Positions 45,543 through 54,514 of a stretch of DNA of 55,320 bases are shown here, piece after piece. Where the stretch lies: assembly GCA_025458125.1 (NCBI GenBank), contig JALOTA010000006.1:1-55320 (forward strand), read 5' to 3'. The notes beneath the pieces are model-generated. The model did no database searches. It had not been told where the DNA came from and was given only the letters and a program-made list of their open reading frames with translations. Each line of letters opens with the position of its first letter. Position 1 is the first letter of the stretch. The position numbers and the translations under genes were made by a program. The stretch comes from Hyphomicrobium sp. Its GTDB lineage: Bacteria > Pseudomonadota > Alphaproteobacteria > Rhizobiales > Hyphomicrobiaceae.

Positions 45543-46466
45543 GTGCCGAACTTGAGGCAGCTCGAATACCTCGTCGCACTCGCGGATACGCTGCATTTCC
45601 GCCGCGCTGCCGAACGCACAAATACAACTCAGCCGACATTGAGCGAGCAGCTGAAGGCTCTCGAAGAGCGGCTGGGTACGCAGCTTGTCGAGAGGGGCGG
45701 CTCTCGCATCGTCATCACGCCAGTGGGAGAGCAGGTGGTCGCCATCGCACGGCGAATGTTGCGTGATGCTCAGGAAATCCGAAGCATTTCATCGGGCAGT
45801 AACGGGCTCTCTGGCCTCGTTCGGATCGCGGTGCCACAGACGATCGGTCCTTACCTGTTCAAGCATGCGGCACCGCTTCTTCAACAATCGTACCCCAATC
45901 TGCAGTTGAACCTACGGGAAGATACGGCGCAGAAACTGCCGCGCGGCCTGGAGGAAGGACAATTCGATCTCATCATTCTCCCCGGGCCGGTGCGGGCGGC
46001 GGAGATCGTGACGGTGCCGCTGTTCCGCGAGCCGCTCATGCTGACGGTTTCAAATAAGCACCCCTTTGCCGCGTCCGGGTCCATCCGCCTGAAAGACCTC
46101 AAAGGTCAACAAGTCCTCACGCTGGCACAGGGCCATTACCTGCACGAATCGGTGCAGCCGCTGTGTGCCGAGGCGGGCGCCACTCTGCGTTATGATTTCG
46201 AGGGCACGAGCCTCGACATGCTACGCGAGATGGTGATCATGGGGCTCGGCATTACCTTCATGCCGGGACTTTATGCCGCCCGCGAACTGGTCAGCGATCC
46301 GGCCGTGCGTGTCGTGAAAATCGCCGACAGGAGTATGCATCGCACAGTCTTCATGGGCTGGCGCAAGAGCAGTGCCCGCCAGGAAGCATTTCTCGATATG
46401 GCCGAGTTTTTCCGGCGGGTGGCGCGCTCCATCCCAGAAATCGCCCATATCGAAGCATCCAGTTGA
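45543..46466 (+). CDS. OxyR-like LysR regulator lacking the peroxidatic cysteine
   Basis: 307-aa LysR protein closest in pattern to OxyR: N-terminal helix-turn-helix LRQLEYLVALADTLHFRRAA, RTNTTQPTLSEQLKALEERL; C-terminal OxyR-like stretch LTLAQGHYLHESVQPLCAEA, TSLDMLREMVIMGLGITFMP. In OxyR the GHCLR...GFC motif holds Cys199 and Cys208; here the first is Tyr189 and the second Cys198, nine residues apart as expected. So it probably cannot sense H2O2 by the usual disulphide. Start GTG 45543 with AGGA 6-7 nt upstream. Confidence 0.85.
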   Translation: MPNLRQLEYLVALADTLHFRRAAERTNTTQPTLSEQLKALEERLGTQLVERGGSRIVITPVGEQVVAIARRMLRDAQEIRSISSGSNGLSGLVRIAVPQTIGPYLFKHAAPLLQQSYPNLQLNLREDTAQKLPRGLEEGQFDLIILPGPVRAAEIVTVPLFREPLMLTVSNKHPFAASGSIRLKDLKGQQVLTLAQGHYLHESVQPLCAEAGATLRYDFEGTSLDMLREMVIMGLGITFMPGLYAARELVSDPAVRVVKIADRSMHRTVFMGWRKSSARQEAFLDMAEFFRRVARSIPEIAHIEASS

Positions 46467-46508
46467 GAGTGTGTGCGCCGAACTGGGTCGGCATCTGAGG
46501 GGTGGGTG

Positions 46509-46814
46509 ATGTTCGGGGTTCTGCAGGGAATTTTCGAGAATGGCCGGGGAGCGTTCCCGCAGTCTCTGAGCGGGCGCGAGCTATCGCTCTGGATACGGGA
46601 GTGGCGCCACAAGCTGCCCGAGACGAGGACAGGACGCACGCTGCTGGGGACGGCACTGGTCTTCGGCGGATTGCTCAGCTTCCTGCCCGTTCTGGGAATC
46701 TGGATGCTGCCGCTCGGGCTCTTCATCCTGTCCGTCGACTGGGCCTTCATCCGCCGCCGGCGTCGTCTCGCCGAAGTGCGGCTGTCGCGTTGGAAGCAGG
46801 GCCGCCAAAGCTAG
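46509..46814 (+). CDS. Small PGPGW-like membrane protein
   Basis: 101-aa protein with a hydrophobic hairpin TALVFGGLLSFLPVLGIWML, PLGLFILSVDWAFIRRRRRL and charged ends, resembling the PGPGW putative transmembrane family although the Pro-Gly motif is degenerate. ATG 46509 with GGTGGG upstream. Ends convergently with the allophanate hydrolase gene, overlapping it by 4 nt. Confidence 0.7.
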   Translation: MFGVLQGIFENGRGAFPQSLSGRELSLWIREWRHKLPETRTGRTLLGTALVFGGLLSFLPVLGIWMLPLGLFILSVDWAFIRRRRRLAEVRLSRWKQGRQS

Positions 46815-48598
46815 GCGGATGCCATGGCGCTGCGCCAGGCCCGCCATCCGCCGAACGACGTGATGTCCAGTGCTCCCGCGACCGCGTGTGCTTCGCATAG
46901 GAAACCTTTGACCAGGGCGCCGTCGGCCAGCTTGATCGTGCCGATGCCGAGCGGCGCCGGTATGAGGGCGACGAACGAGCCGAAGGATGCCTCGTCCATC
47001 TCCCAGATTTCGACCTCGATGTTTCCCGCTCCCTTGCCATCGAAGACGAGGCCGGGCTTGGGCGGTGTGGTGTTGGCCAGTGCAAAGAAGCTATAGCCGG
47101 GGGCTGTTCGCGTCGAGCGCAGGAGGCGGGCGTTGCGTTCGAGGAGCTGGGTGTTGAGCGGCTGGCCTGTCAGATGGGCGCCGACCACGGCAACGGCAAT
47201 CCTGGTGGACGGCGCTGTGGGCACTGCCGCCGTCTGAGCGAGCTTCGTTGCCGTGGCTCCGAGTTTCAGGTCAGGCAGGCTGCGGTGCAGGGCGTCGGCG
47301 AGCACGAGTAGTCTTCCCTCGCCGAACGAGGGCCCCATCAAGGTAACGCCAGCAGGCAAGCCGTCGGTGCGAAAACCCGCGGGGATCGCGACGGCCGAGA
47401 GATCCATCAGGTTGACGAAGTTGGTGTACAGGCCGAGGTTCGAGTTCAAGCGGATGGGATCGGCTAGAACCTCGGCGATGGTGTACGTCGTGGGCGCAGT
47501 CGGCAGCAGGATGGCATCCATCTTCGCCCATTCGGTGCGCGCCCGGCGCTGCAGATCGGCAAGCTGGTACATCCCAGTAAACGTGTCTGTGCCCTTGATC
47601 CGGCCGGCACCGATGATGATGCCTCGGACCACGTCGTTGATCGCGTCGGGCTTCGATTCAGCAAAACTTGCGATCGCGGCGAGCCGTTCCGCGACCCAGG
47701 GGCCGGAGTAGAGCAGCGCAGCGGTCTCGCGGAACGGCGAGAAATCGAAAGGTACGATTTCACATCCAAGAGTGCGGAGGCGTTCTGTTGCAAGCTCATA
47801 GGCTCGCTTGGTGTCGTTATCGCCCAAGAACTCGAGTTCGGACGAGGGGACGCCGATGCGCAGACCCTGCGCAATCGGCTCATAGGCGCGCCGGCATGGT
47901 GCCTCGCGCGCGTAACTGTCGTCGGGATCGAAGGCCGCGGCAACGTCGAGAACCCGTGCCGCATCCGCGCATGTCAGCGCAAAGACCGACACGGCATCCT
48001 GGGTCCGGCATGCGGGGACGACGCCGCGCGTACTCAACAATCCTTTGGTCGGCTTCAGTCCGACGATGTTGTTGAAGGCGGCGGGAACCCGGCCTGACCC
48101 GGCGGTGTCGGTTCCCAGTGAAAACGAGACAAGGCCCGCGGCCACGGCAACCGCGGACCCGGAACTGGATCCTCCCGAAATGTAGTCCGGGTCGAAGACG
48201 CTCGTGGGAGTTCCGTAAGGCGTCCGGGTTCCGACCAGACCCGTTGCGAATTGATCCATGTTGGTCTTGCCGATGGCAATGGCGCCCGCGGCCTCGAGGC
48301 GTTCAACCACACTGGCGCTGCGTTCCGGCGTATAGGCGAACTCCGGGCATGCGCATGTGGTCGGAAGGCCTGCTACGTCGATGTTGTCCTTGACCGCGAA
48401 AGGAATGCCCCAAAGCGGCCCTTTCGGAGCCGCTTTCAGTTTTGCCAGGGCCTCCTTGCGCGAAAAGAGGCTGATCCATACGGGGCGTTCGCCTTCGACT
48501 TCGATGCGGGTGTAGATCTCGGCGAGCACGGTTTCCGGCGTCAACGTTCCGGCTGCGTAGGCCGCGTTCAGCGACGCAATGTCGAGAGACATTTTCAT
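46811..48598 (-). CDS. atzF: Allophanate hydrolase
   Basis: 595-aa amidase-signature enzyme splitting allophanate into ammonia and CO2. Catalytic Lys in GIPFAVKDNIDVAGLPTTCA; Ser-cisSer-Lys region ISGGSSSGSAVAVAAGLVSF, SLGTDTAGSGRVPAAFNNIV; then the AtzF C-terminal domain (VAVVGAHLTGQPLNTQLLER). ATG 48598 overlaps the carboxylase stop by 4 nt. It finishes the guanidine/urea pathway. Confidence 0.92.
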   Translation of the reverse strand: MKMSLDIASLNAAYAAGTLTPETVLAEIYTRIEVEGERPVWISLFSRKEALAKLKAAPKGPLWGIPFAVKDNIDVAGLPTTCACPEFAYTPERSASVVERLEAAGAIAIGKTNMDQFATGLVGTRTPYGTPTSVFDPDYISGGSSSGSAVAVAAGLVSFSLGTDTAGSGRVPAAFNNIVGLKPTKGLLSTRGVVPACRTQDAVSVFALTCADAARVLDVAAAFDPDDSYAREAPCRRAYEPIAQGLRIGVPSSELEFLGDNDTKRAYELATERLRTLGCEIVPFDFSPFRETAALLYSGPWVAERLAAIASFAESKPDAINDVVRGIIIGAGRIKGTDTFTGMYQLADLQRRARTEWAKMDAILLPTAPTTYTIAEVLADPIRLNSNLGLYTNFVNLMDLSAVAIPAGFRTDGLPAGVTLMGPSFGEGRLLVLADALHRSLPDLKLGATATKLAQTAAVPTAPSTRIAVAVVGAHLTGQPLNTQLLERNARLLRSTRTAPGYSFFALANTTPPKPGLVFDGKGAGNIEVEIWEMDEASFGSFVALIPAPLGIGTIKLADGALVKGFLCEAHAVAGALDITSFGGWRAWRSAMASA

Positions 48599-51500
48599 GC
48601 CGCGCACTCCGACAGGATCACCAGCGTTTGACCGAGTGAAACGGCGCGGCCTTCGCTGCACTTCAGTTCATGCACGATCCCGTCGTTAGGGGCATGCACC
48701 AGCATTTCCATCTTCATGGATTCGACGATGACGAGGACGTCGCCGGCCGCGACGCGCCGGCCCGGTTCGACCGCGATTTTCCACACCGCACCTGGAACGG
48801 GGCTCTGTACCGCCGTGTGGCCTGGAAGAATGAGATCGTCGTCCGCGCCGGCCGTCGTCACGTCGTTCAGCACGGCGCCCGCGCGATCCGCATCCTGCCA
48901 GCGCGCGCGCTCAGCTTCGAAGGCGGCCTGTTGCGCCGCCTTGAATGCGCCGATGGACTGCGCCTGATCGGCCAGGAATTTTCGATAGTCTGAGAGAGAA
49001 AAGGACGTTTCCTCGATCTTAATGCCGGCTTTCCCGTAAGGAAAATCATCGCGAAATTTCAGCAGGTCGTCACTGGAGATCTCGTAGAACCGGATTTGAT
49101 CGAAGAATCGCAGAAGCCAGGGCTTTTCAGGCTCGAATTCACGCGTCACATGGAAACGGTTCCAGACTTGCGCCGTTCGCCCGACGAATTGGTATCCGCC
49201 CGGGCCCTCCATGCCATAGACGCACATGTAGGCGCCGCCGATGCCGACCGCATTCTCGGGTGTCCAAGTTCGCGCGGGATTGTATTTTGTGGTCACCAGA
49301 CGGTGACGCGGATCGACGGGTGTCGCGACGGGAGCGCCGAGATAGACATCGCCCAGTCCGAGCACGAGGTAGCTGGCATCATGGACGATCCGCTTGACGT
49401 CCTCGATGCTGTCCAGCCCGTTGATGCGCCGGATGAACTCGATGTTCGACGGACACCATGGGGCGTCGGCGCGGACCGACTGGGTGTATTTGTCGATGGC
49501 CAGCCGCGTCTGCGGATCGTCCCAGGAGAGAGGCATATGGACAATGCGCGACGGCACCTCGATTTCGCCGGTATCGCCCATGCTCTCCTCGATTTCCGAG
49601 AGTGTGGCGAGAAGCGATGCCAGTGGAAGAACGAGGCTGTCGTAGTGGATCTGCAGCGACCGGATTCCCGGCGTGAGATCGAGAATGCCGGTCAACCGCC
49701 GCTCCTGGAGTCTTGTCATCAAAAGATGAACACGGAAGCGTAGTTCGAGATCGAGAACGAGATCGCCATACTCGACGAGAAGATATTTGTCCCCCGCACG
49801 GCGCATGACGACGCGCGGGCGCCCTTGCTCGGCCTCCAGCGCCGCAACGACGCAGTCGTCGGCACCCAGTTGTGCAGGATCGGGTTCGAATACGGTCAAG
49901 ACGGGCATCAGCGTGCCGATTTCGGCGTTCTGAATTGCTTCGCAGCGCGCCGCTTCCTGTGGCGTCAAGCGGACGAAGCGGACCTTGTCGCCGGGGCGTA
50001 GCTGGCCAAGTTTCCAAAGCTCGGCAGCGACGATGGTCGCGGGGCAGACGAAACCGCCGAGTGATGGTCCGTCGGGTCCAAGGATCACCGGCATGTCACC
50101 TGTGAAGTCGATGGCGCCGATGGCGTAGGCGTTATCGTGGATATTGCTGGGGTGCAGCCCTGCCTCGCCACCGTCCGGTCGTGCCCATTGGGGTTTGGGA
50201 CCGATGAGGCGGACGCCCGTGGGGTTGGAATTGTAATGCACCTCCCAATCGGTGCCGAAGAACATGGCGATGTCGCCGTCGGTGAAAAAATCGGGCGCGC
50301 CGTGGGGTCCGTAAAGAACGCCGATGTTCCAGGTATGGGCCATCGACGGCCGAAGCGATTGAGGCAACGATTGTGGGAGAATGCAGCCGGCGGGTTCGGC
50401 CGACCAGGGCCCAGCTACGTGCAGAACATCACCCGGCAGAAGTGCTCGTCCGCCATGTCCGCCGAATTTGCCCAGGGTGAACGTGGCCGCGCTGCCCAAG
50501 TACAATGGGACATCGAAGCCGCCCTGAACGGCGAGATAAGCGCGCGCCCCCGCTCCAGTCACGGTTCCAATTTTGAGCGTGGAGCCGGCCTGGACTGCAA
50601 CGGGCTGCCACATCGCGACGGATTTGCCGTCGAGGGTCGCTGGGATCTCGGCACCCGTGAGCGCGATCCAGGTGGCGGTGTTGAACTTGAGCGCTGGACC
50701 GGCCAGGGTGATTTCGAGAGCTGGTGCTCCTTCTGCATTTGCGACCAGCTTGTTGGCCAGCCGGAAGGACAAGTGGTCCATGGGACCGGATGGCGGGACG
50801 CCGACTGCCCAGTACCCGGTCCGTCCCGGCCAGTCCTGAATGGTCGACTGGGTTCCGGGTGTGAGGACCTCGACCGTCGCTGCCCGGTAGGGAACCGATG
50901 CGAGCGTGCTCGTCAGCATGGCGCCATCGGCAAGGATGTCCGACGCGGCGATCTGGCGGAGATAATCGAGGTTGGTTTCCAGGCCGCCGATGCGCGTTTC
51001 GTCGAGGGCGGCTTGCAGCTTTGCGATGGCTTCCTCGCGCGTTGCGCCGCGCGTGATGATCTTGGCAATCATCGGATCATAGAAGGGGGACACCTCGCTG
51101 CCGCTTTCGACCCAGGTCTCGATGCGAGTATCCGGCGGCCACGACACGTGGGTGAGCAGGCCGGCGCTCGGGCGGAAGTCGCGGCCGGGATCTTCTGCGT
51201 AGAGGCGGACCTGGATGGATGCCCCACAGGGCTTTATCCGCGACTGGTCGAGCACCGGGCATTCCCCCGCGGCCTGACGCACCATCCACTCCACGAGATC
51301 GATGCCCGTGACCTCCTCGGTCACTCCATGTTCGACCTGCAGACGGGTGTTGACTTCGAGGAAGTAGAACGCATCGGTTTCGTCGTCGTAGAGGAATTCG
51401 ACCGTTCCCGCGCTGGCGTAATCGACGGATTTTCCAAGCGAGATGGCGGTGTTCCAGAGTGCGCTTCGCGTCGCGCTGGACAATCCGGGAGCGGGCGTTT

Positions 51501-52218
51501 CTTCAACGACCTTCTGGTTGCGGCGCTGGGCGGAGCAATCGCGTTCGCCGAGGGCCACCACATGGCCTTTGCCGTCGCCGAAAATCTGCACCTCGATATG
51601 GCGGCCTTTTGCAACGTACTTCTCCAGAAACAGTCCCGCATCCTTGAAATTGTTGCGCGCCAGTCGGGAGACCCGTTCATACATCGACGCAAGCTCATCC
51701 TTGGTGGCGACGAGCTGTAATCCGATCCCACCGCCGCCGCCCGTGCTTTTCAGCATGACGGGATAGCCGATGCGATCCGCTTCCCTGTAGGCGTGCTCGA
51801 GGCCGTCGATGAGACCCGAGCCGGGTGCAAGAGGAACGCCTGCGGCAAGGGCCAGTTCGCGCGCCTTGTGCTTCAATCCGAAGGCGCGCATCTGATGAGG
51901 CGTTGGACCGATGAAGACGATACCGGCTTTGCCGCAGGCTTCCGCGAATTCGGGGTTCTCGGAAAGAAAACCGTATCCGGGATGAATGGCCTCAGCACCC
52001 GTCGCACGCGCCGCATCGAGGATGCGCCCGGCGTCGAGATAGCTCTGGGCGGCGGCCGCCGGTCCAATGCACACGGCCTCGGTGGCAAGCGAGACATGGC
52101 GCGAATGACGATCGGCCTCGGAGTAAACAGCGACGCTTGCAATTCCCATCCGGTCGAGCGTCCGGATCACGCGGCAGGCAATCGCGCCGCGGTTGGCGAT
52201 GAGAACCTTCTTGAACAT
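48595..52218 (-). CDS. Biotin-dependent guanidine/urea carboxylase
   Basis: 1207-aa multidomain carboxylase. Biotin carboxylase at about 1-450 (FKKVLIANRGAIACRVIRTL, KSTGGGGGIGLQLVATKDEL, EVNTRLQVEHGVTEEVTGID), KipA/KipI-like carboxyltransferase halves (STIQDWPGRTGYWAVGVPPS, GPDGPSLGGFVCPATIVAAE, LPLSWDDPQTRLAIDKYTQS), and a C-terminal biotin domain with MKM Lys1169. Because two DUF1989 proteins precede it, guanidine carboxylase is the better call than urea carboxylase; the substrate is inference. ATG 52218 follows the previous stop by 2 nt; a frame to 52278 is disregarded. Confidence 0.9.
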   Translation of the reverse strand: MFKKVLIANRGAIACRVIRTLDRMGIASVAVYSEADRHSRHVSLATEAVCIGPAAAAQSYLDAGRILDAARATGAEAIHPGYGFLSENPEFAEACGKAGIVFIGPTPHQMRAFGLKHKARELALAAGVPLAPGSGLIDGLEHAYREADRIGYPVMLKSTGGGGGIGLQLVATKDELASMYERVSRLARNNFKDAGLFLEKYVAKGRHIEVQIFGDGKGHVVALGERDCSAQRRNQKVVEETPAPGLSSATRSALWNTAISLGKSVDYASAGTVEFLYDDETDAFYFLEVNTRLQVEHGVTEEVTGIDLVEWMVRQAAGECPVLDQSRIKPCGASIQVRLYAEDPGRDFRPSAGLLTHVSWPPDTRIETWVESGSEVSPFYDPMIAKIITRGATREEAIAKLQAALDETRIGGLETNLDYLRQIAASDILADGAMLTSTLASVPYRAATVEVLTPGTQSTIQDWPGRTGYWAVGVPPSGPMDHLSFRLANKLVANAEGAPALEITLAGPALKFNTATWIALTGAEIPATLDGKSVAMWQPVAVQAGSTLKIGTVTGAGARAYLAVQGGFDVPLYLGSAATFTLGKFGGHGGRALLPGDVLHVAGPWSAEPAGCILPQSLPQSLRPSMAHTWNIGVLYGPHGAPDFFTDGDIAMFFGTDWEVHYNSNPTGVRLIGPKPQWARPDGGEAGLHPSNIHDNAYAIGAIDFTGDMPVILGPDGPSLGGFVCPATIVAAELWKLGQLRPGDKVRFVRLTPQEAARCEAIQNAEIGTLMPVLTVFEPDPAQLGADDCVVAALEAEQGRPRVVMRRAGDKYLLVEYGDLVLDLELRFRVHLLMTRLQERRLTGILDLTPGIRSLQIHYDSLVLPLASLLATLSEIEESMGDTGEIEVPSRIVHMPLSWDDPQTRLAIDKYTQSVRADAPWCPSNIEFIRRINGLDSIEDVKRIVHDASYLVLGLGDVYLGAPVATPVDPRHRLVTTKYNPARTWTPENAVGIGGAYMCVYGMEGPGGYQFVGRTAQVWNRFHVTREFEPEKPWLLRFFDQIRFYEISSDDLLKFRDDFPYGKAGIKIEETSFSLSDYRKFLADQAQSIGAFKAAQQAAFEAERARWQDADRAGAVLNDVTTAGADDDLILPGHTAVQSPVPGAVWKIAVEPGRRVAAGDVLVIVESMKMEMLVHAPNDGIVHELKCSEGRAVSLGQTLVILSECAA

Positions 52219-52220
52219 GA

Positions 52221-52868
52221 TCAGTCCCCCGCCTTCCAGATCAAAACCTCGACGGGGGTCGGGTTGTAGGCATTGCACGGGTTGTTGAGCTGCGGACAGT
52301 TCGAGATCAAAACGACGACGTCCATGTCAGCGCGCATCTCGACGTACTTGCCCGGAGCCGAGAGGCCGTCGGCGAACGTCAGTCCCCCGCTGGACGTCAC
52401 GGGGACGTTCATGAAGAAATTGATGTTGTGACCGATGTCACGCTTATCGAGGCCGTAGTGTTCGTTTTCCGCCACCGCAAGCAGAAAGCTGTCGCGACAG
52501 GCGTGCATGGGAAACTTTTCCAGCGCGTATCGGACTGTGTTGCTTTCCGTGGCGCAGGCGCCGCCGAGGGTGTCGTGGCGTCCAACCGTGTCGGCGGTCA
52601 CTGTCAGCATGGGGCGGCAGAGGTCCGACAGGAGGACAGTGCCGGCCGTAATGAAGACGTTGCCCTGTTCGCGGATTGTATCGCAGGCCGAGTAGCGTTC
52701 ATGCGGGTCGTCCGCGCTGAAGAAGAGCGTATCGGCGGCCTGGTTTCCCTCGAGATCGAGGATGCGGAGCGTTTCGCCCTTCCGGACGAAGTGCATCCAG
52801 TACTCACCGGCAGGCACGACGCTGCGGTAGACCGAAGTCTCGGGCTGGAGATGGCTTTCCTTGATCAT
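52221..52868 (-). CDS. Carboxyguanidine deiminase subunit (DUF1989, urea-carboxylase-associated protein 2)
   Basis: 215-aa DUF1989 protein: [120 protein letters not shown] with a metal-binding-type Cys/His/Glu set. Such proteins, annotated UAAP2, are subunits of carboxyguanidine deiminase (CgdAB), producing allophanate and ammonia. ATG 52868 has GAGGAGG 8 nt upstream; a frame to 53096 overlaps the partner gene. Confidence 0.9.
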   Translation of the reverse strand: MIKESHLQPETSVYRSVVPAGEYWMHFVRKGETLRILDLEGNQAADTLFFSADDPHERYSACDTIREQGNVFITAGTVLLSDLCRPMLTVTADTVGRHDTLGGACATESNTVRYALEKFPMHACRDSFLLAVAENEHYGLDKRDIGHNINFFMNVPVTSSGGLTFADGLSAPGKYVEMRADMDVVVLISNCPQLNNPCNAYNPTPVEVLIWKAGD

Positions 52869-52881
52869 TGTGCCGGCCTCC

Positions 52882-53604
52882 TCAATGACAGCCGCAGGCG
52901 TGGAAGATGCGGATGTTCTCGAAGCCACGTGCGTTTTCGTCAGCCGAAAGCCGGCAAGGGTCGTTGGTTTCGGCAGGCGGGCCTTCGACGAGTTCGAATT
53001 GGATTGTCTTCCTGGGATAGGCGGGGGCGGGGTCGAGCGGATGCGGGCAGGTATGCAACAGGACGAGCGTATCCATTTCAAAGCGCAGTTCGACAACAGA
53101 GCCGGGCCGTGCTTGCGACGGGTCGAATGAGATGACGCCGTCTTCGGCGACCGCGACCTTGCTGAACCAGTTCACGTTGGCGGCGAGATCGCGCCGCTTC
53201 ATGCCGTATTTCGCCGCTTCGACCAGGAAGCTATCGAGGCCGTTCTGGTGACGGTCATTGCGTTGGGTCTGGTAGGGCGCGTCGCCATAACGGCGCGCGA
53301 TGCTCGCCTTCGTGGAGTTTCCGCAGACCGTGTCGTGCCATCCGTGGGAATCTTCCGTGATCGAGCAGAAGATGCGGCCCATGTCCGAATAGAGGCAGTG
53401 ACCCGCGTTGAGCCGGAACGTGTGCTGGCACTTGAGCGTATCAGGTGCGTTGTAACGCTCGGTCAGGTTCTGCGGATTGTAGAACAGCATCCCGACATTG
53501 GCCCCGCCGTCCTGATCGGTCAGGCGAAGGCGCGTGTGGCGCCGTACGATCATCGACCAGTGTTTTCCAGATGAGATGGTAGCGGAATAAATGGTTGCGG
53601 ACAT
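52882..53604 (-). CDS. Carboxyguanidine deiminase subunit (DUF1989, urea-carboxylase-associated protein 1)
   Basis: 240-aa DUF1989 protein: [120 protein letters not shown]. The partner of the following subunit (13 nt apart). Shared family and order support CgdA/CgdB-like function. Confidence 0.9.
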   Translation of the reverse strand: MSATIYSATISSGKHWSMIVRRHTRLRLTDQDGGANVGMLFYNPQNLTERYNAPDTLKCQHTFRLNAGHCLYSDMGRIFCSITEDSHGWHDTVCGNSTKASIARRYGDAPYQTQRNDRHQNGLDSFLVEAAKYGMKRRDLAANVNWFSKVAVAEDGVISFDPSQARPGSVVELRFEMDTLVLLHTCPHPLDPAPAYPRKTIQFELVEGPPAETNDPCRLSADENARGFENIRIFHACGCH

Positions 53605-53716
53605 GGCCCGGTTTCCCTCGTTCTGGCCGCGCAGGCTGCGGCGCTGATCGTCCGGGCCGTCCCGGGGTGTGTGAGAGCGGAACAGGGCCGTCCCTGTCCG
53701 CGAGAGATGTGTTCAT

Positions 53717-54514
53717 CTAGTTGAGCGGTGCAATCTCGGTGGCGCCGTTCGATGCGCCGAGGAACGGGCTTCCGTTCAGGACTTTCTGCTTCTTGGGCGG
53801 CCATACCGTGATGTCGTGAGCAATGGTCGCGCCGTATCGCTCCTTCTCCTCCGGACGGTTGCGGCGCCGTTCGAGAGCAATCACGCGCGTGCCGAGGCGG
53901 AACGCTTCCGACAGATCATGAGTGACCATCACGACGGTGATGCCCTGTTCCATCCACAGTTCGGTCATCAGGGCATGCACCTCGGCGCGGATGCCCGCGT
54001 CGAGAGCGCCGAAGGGCTCATCGAGCAGTAGCACCTTGGGCTTGCGCATGAGGGCCTGGGCCAGGGCTAGACGCTGCTGCATGCCGCCGGACAGAGCGGC
54101 CGGATACTTCTTCTCGTGTTCGGAAAGCCCCACAGCGCTCAGCAATGCGCGCGCGTCGTCAACCGCCGCACGGCGCTTTGCCCCGGCGAGCCGTCCGAAA
54201 AAGCGCGATTGTTCGAACTCGCGCCCGACGAGGACGTTTCCGAGAACCGTGAGATGCGGAAATACCGAATAGCGCTGGAACACGACGCCCCGGTCCCAGT
54301 CCGGTTCGGGCTTCAGGGGAACGCCGTCGAGGAGAATTCTGCCGCTCGTCGGCTTTTCTTCGCCGAGCAGCATTCTGAGCAGTGTGGTCTTGCCGCAACC
54401 GGAGGGTCCGACAAGAGCGACGAAGGAACCGCTTTCGATCTTGAGATCGATGTTTTCGAGCACGATCTGATCGCCGTACTCTTTCCATATCCGGTCGAGA
54501 ACAACGGTCGTCAT
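53717..54514 (-). CDS. NitT/TauT-type ABC transporter ATPase
   Basis: 265-aa ABC ATPase: Walker A VGPSGCGKTTLLRMLLG, signature LSGGMQQRLALAQALMRKPK, Walker B VLLLDEPFGALD, and switch VTHDLSEAFRLG. Group of nitrate/taurine/urea-type importers. Overlaps the permease gene and precedes the DUF1989 genes, so it probably imports guanidine or a related cation; substrate unproven. Confidence 0.92.
   Translation of the reverse strand: MTTVVLDRIWKEYGDQIVLENIDLKIESGSFVALVGPSGCGKTTLLRMLLGEEKPTSGRILLDGVPLKPEPDWDRGVVFQRYSVFPHLTVLGNVLVGREFEQSRFFGRLAGAKRRAAVDDARALLSAVGLSEHEKKYPAALSGGMQQRLALAQALMRKPKVLLLDEPFGALDAGIRAEVHALMTELWMEQGITVVMVTHDLSEAFRLGTRVIALERRRNRPEEKERYGATIAHDITVWPPKKQKVLNGSPFLGASNGATEIAPLN

Noticed and set aside
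50137-51720. A 527-codon plus-strand frame
   Set aside because: Antisense shadow of the guanidine/urea carboxylase, which has full domain homology.
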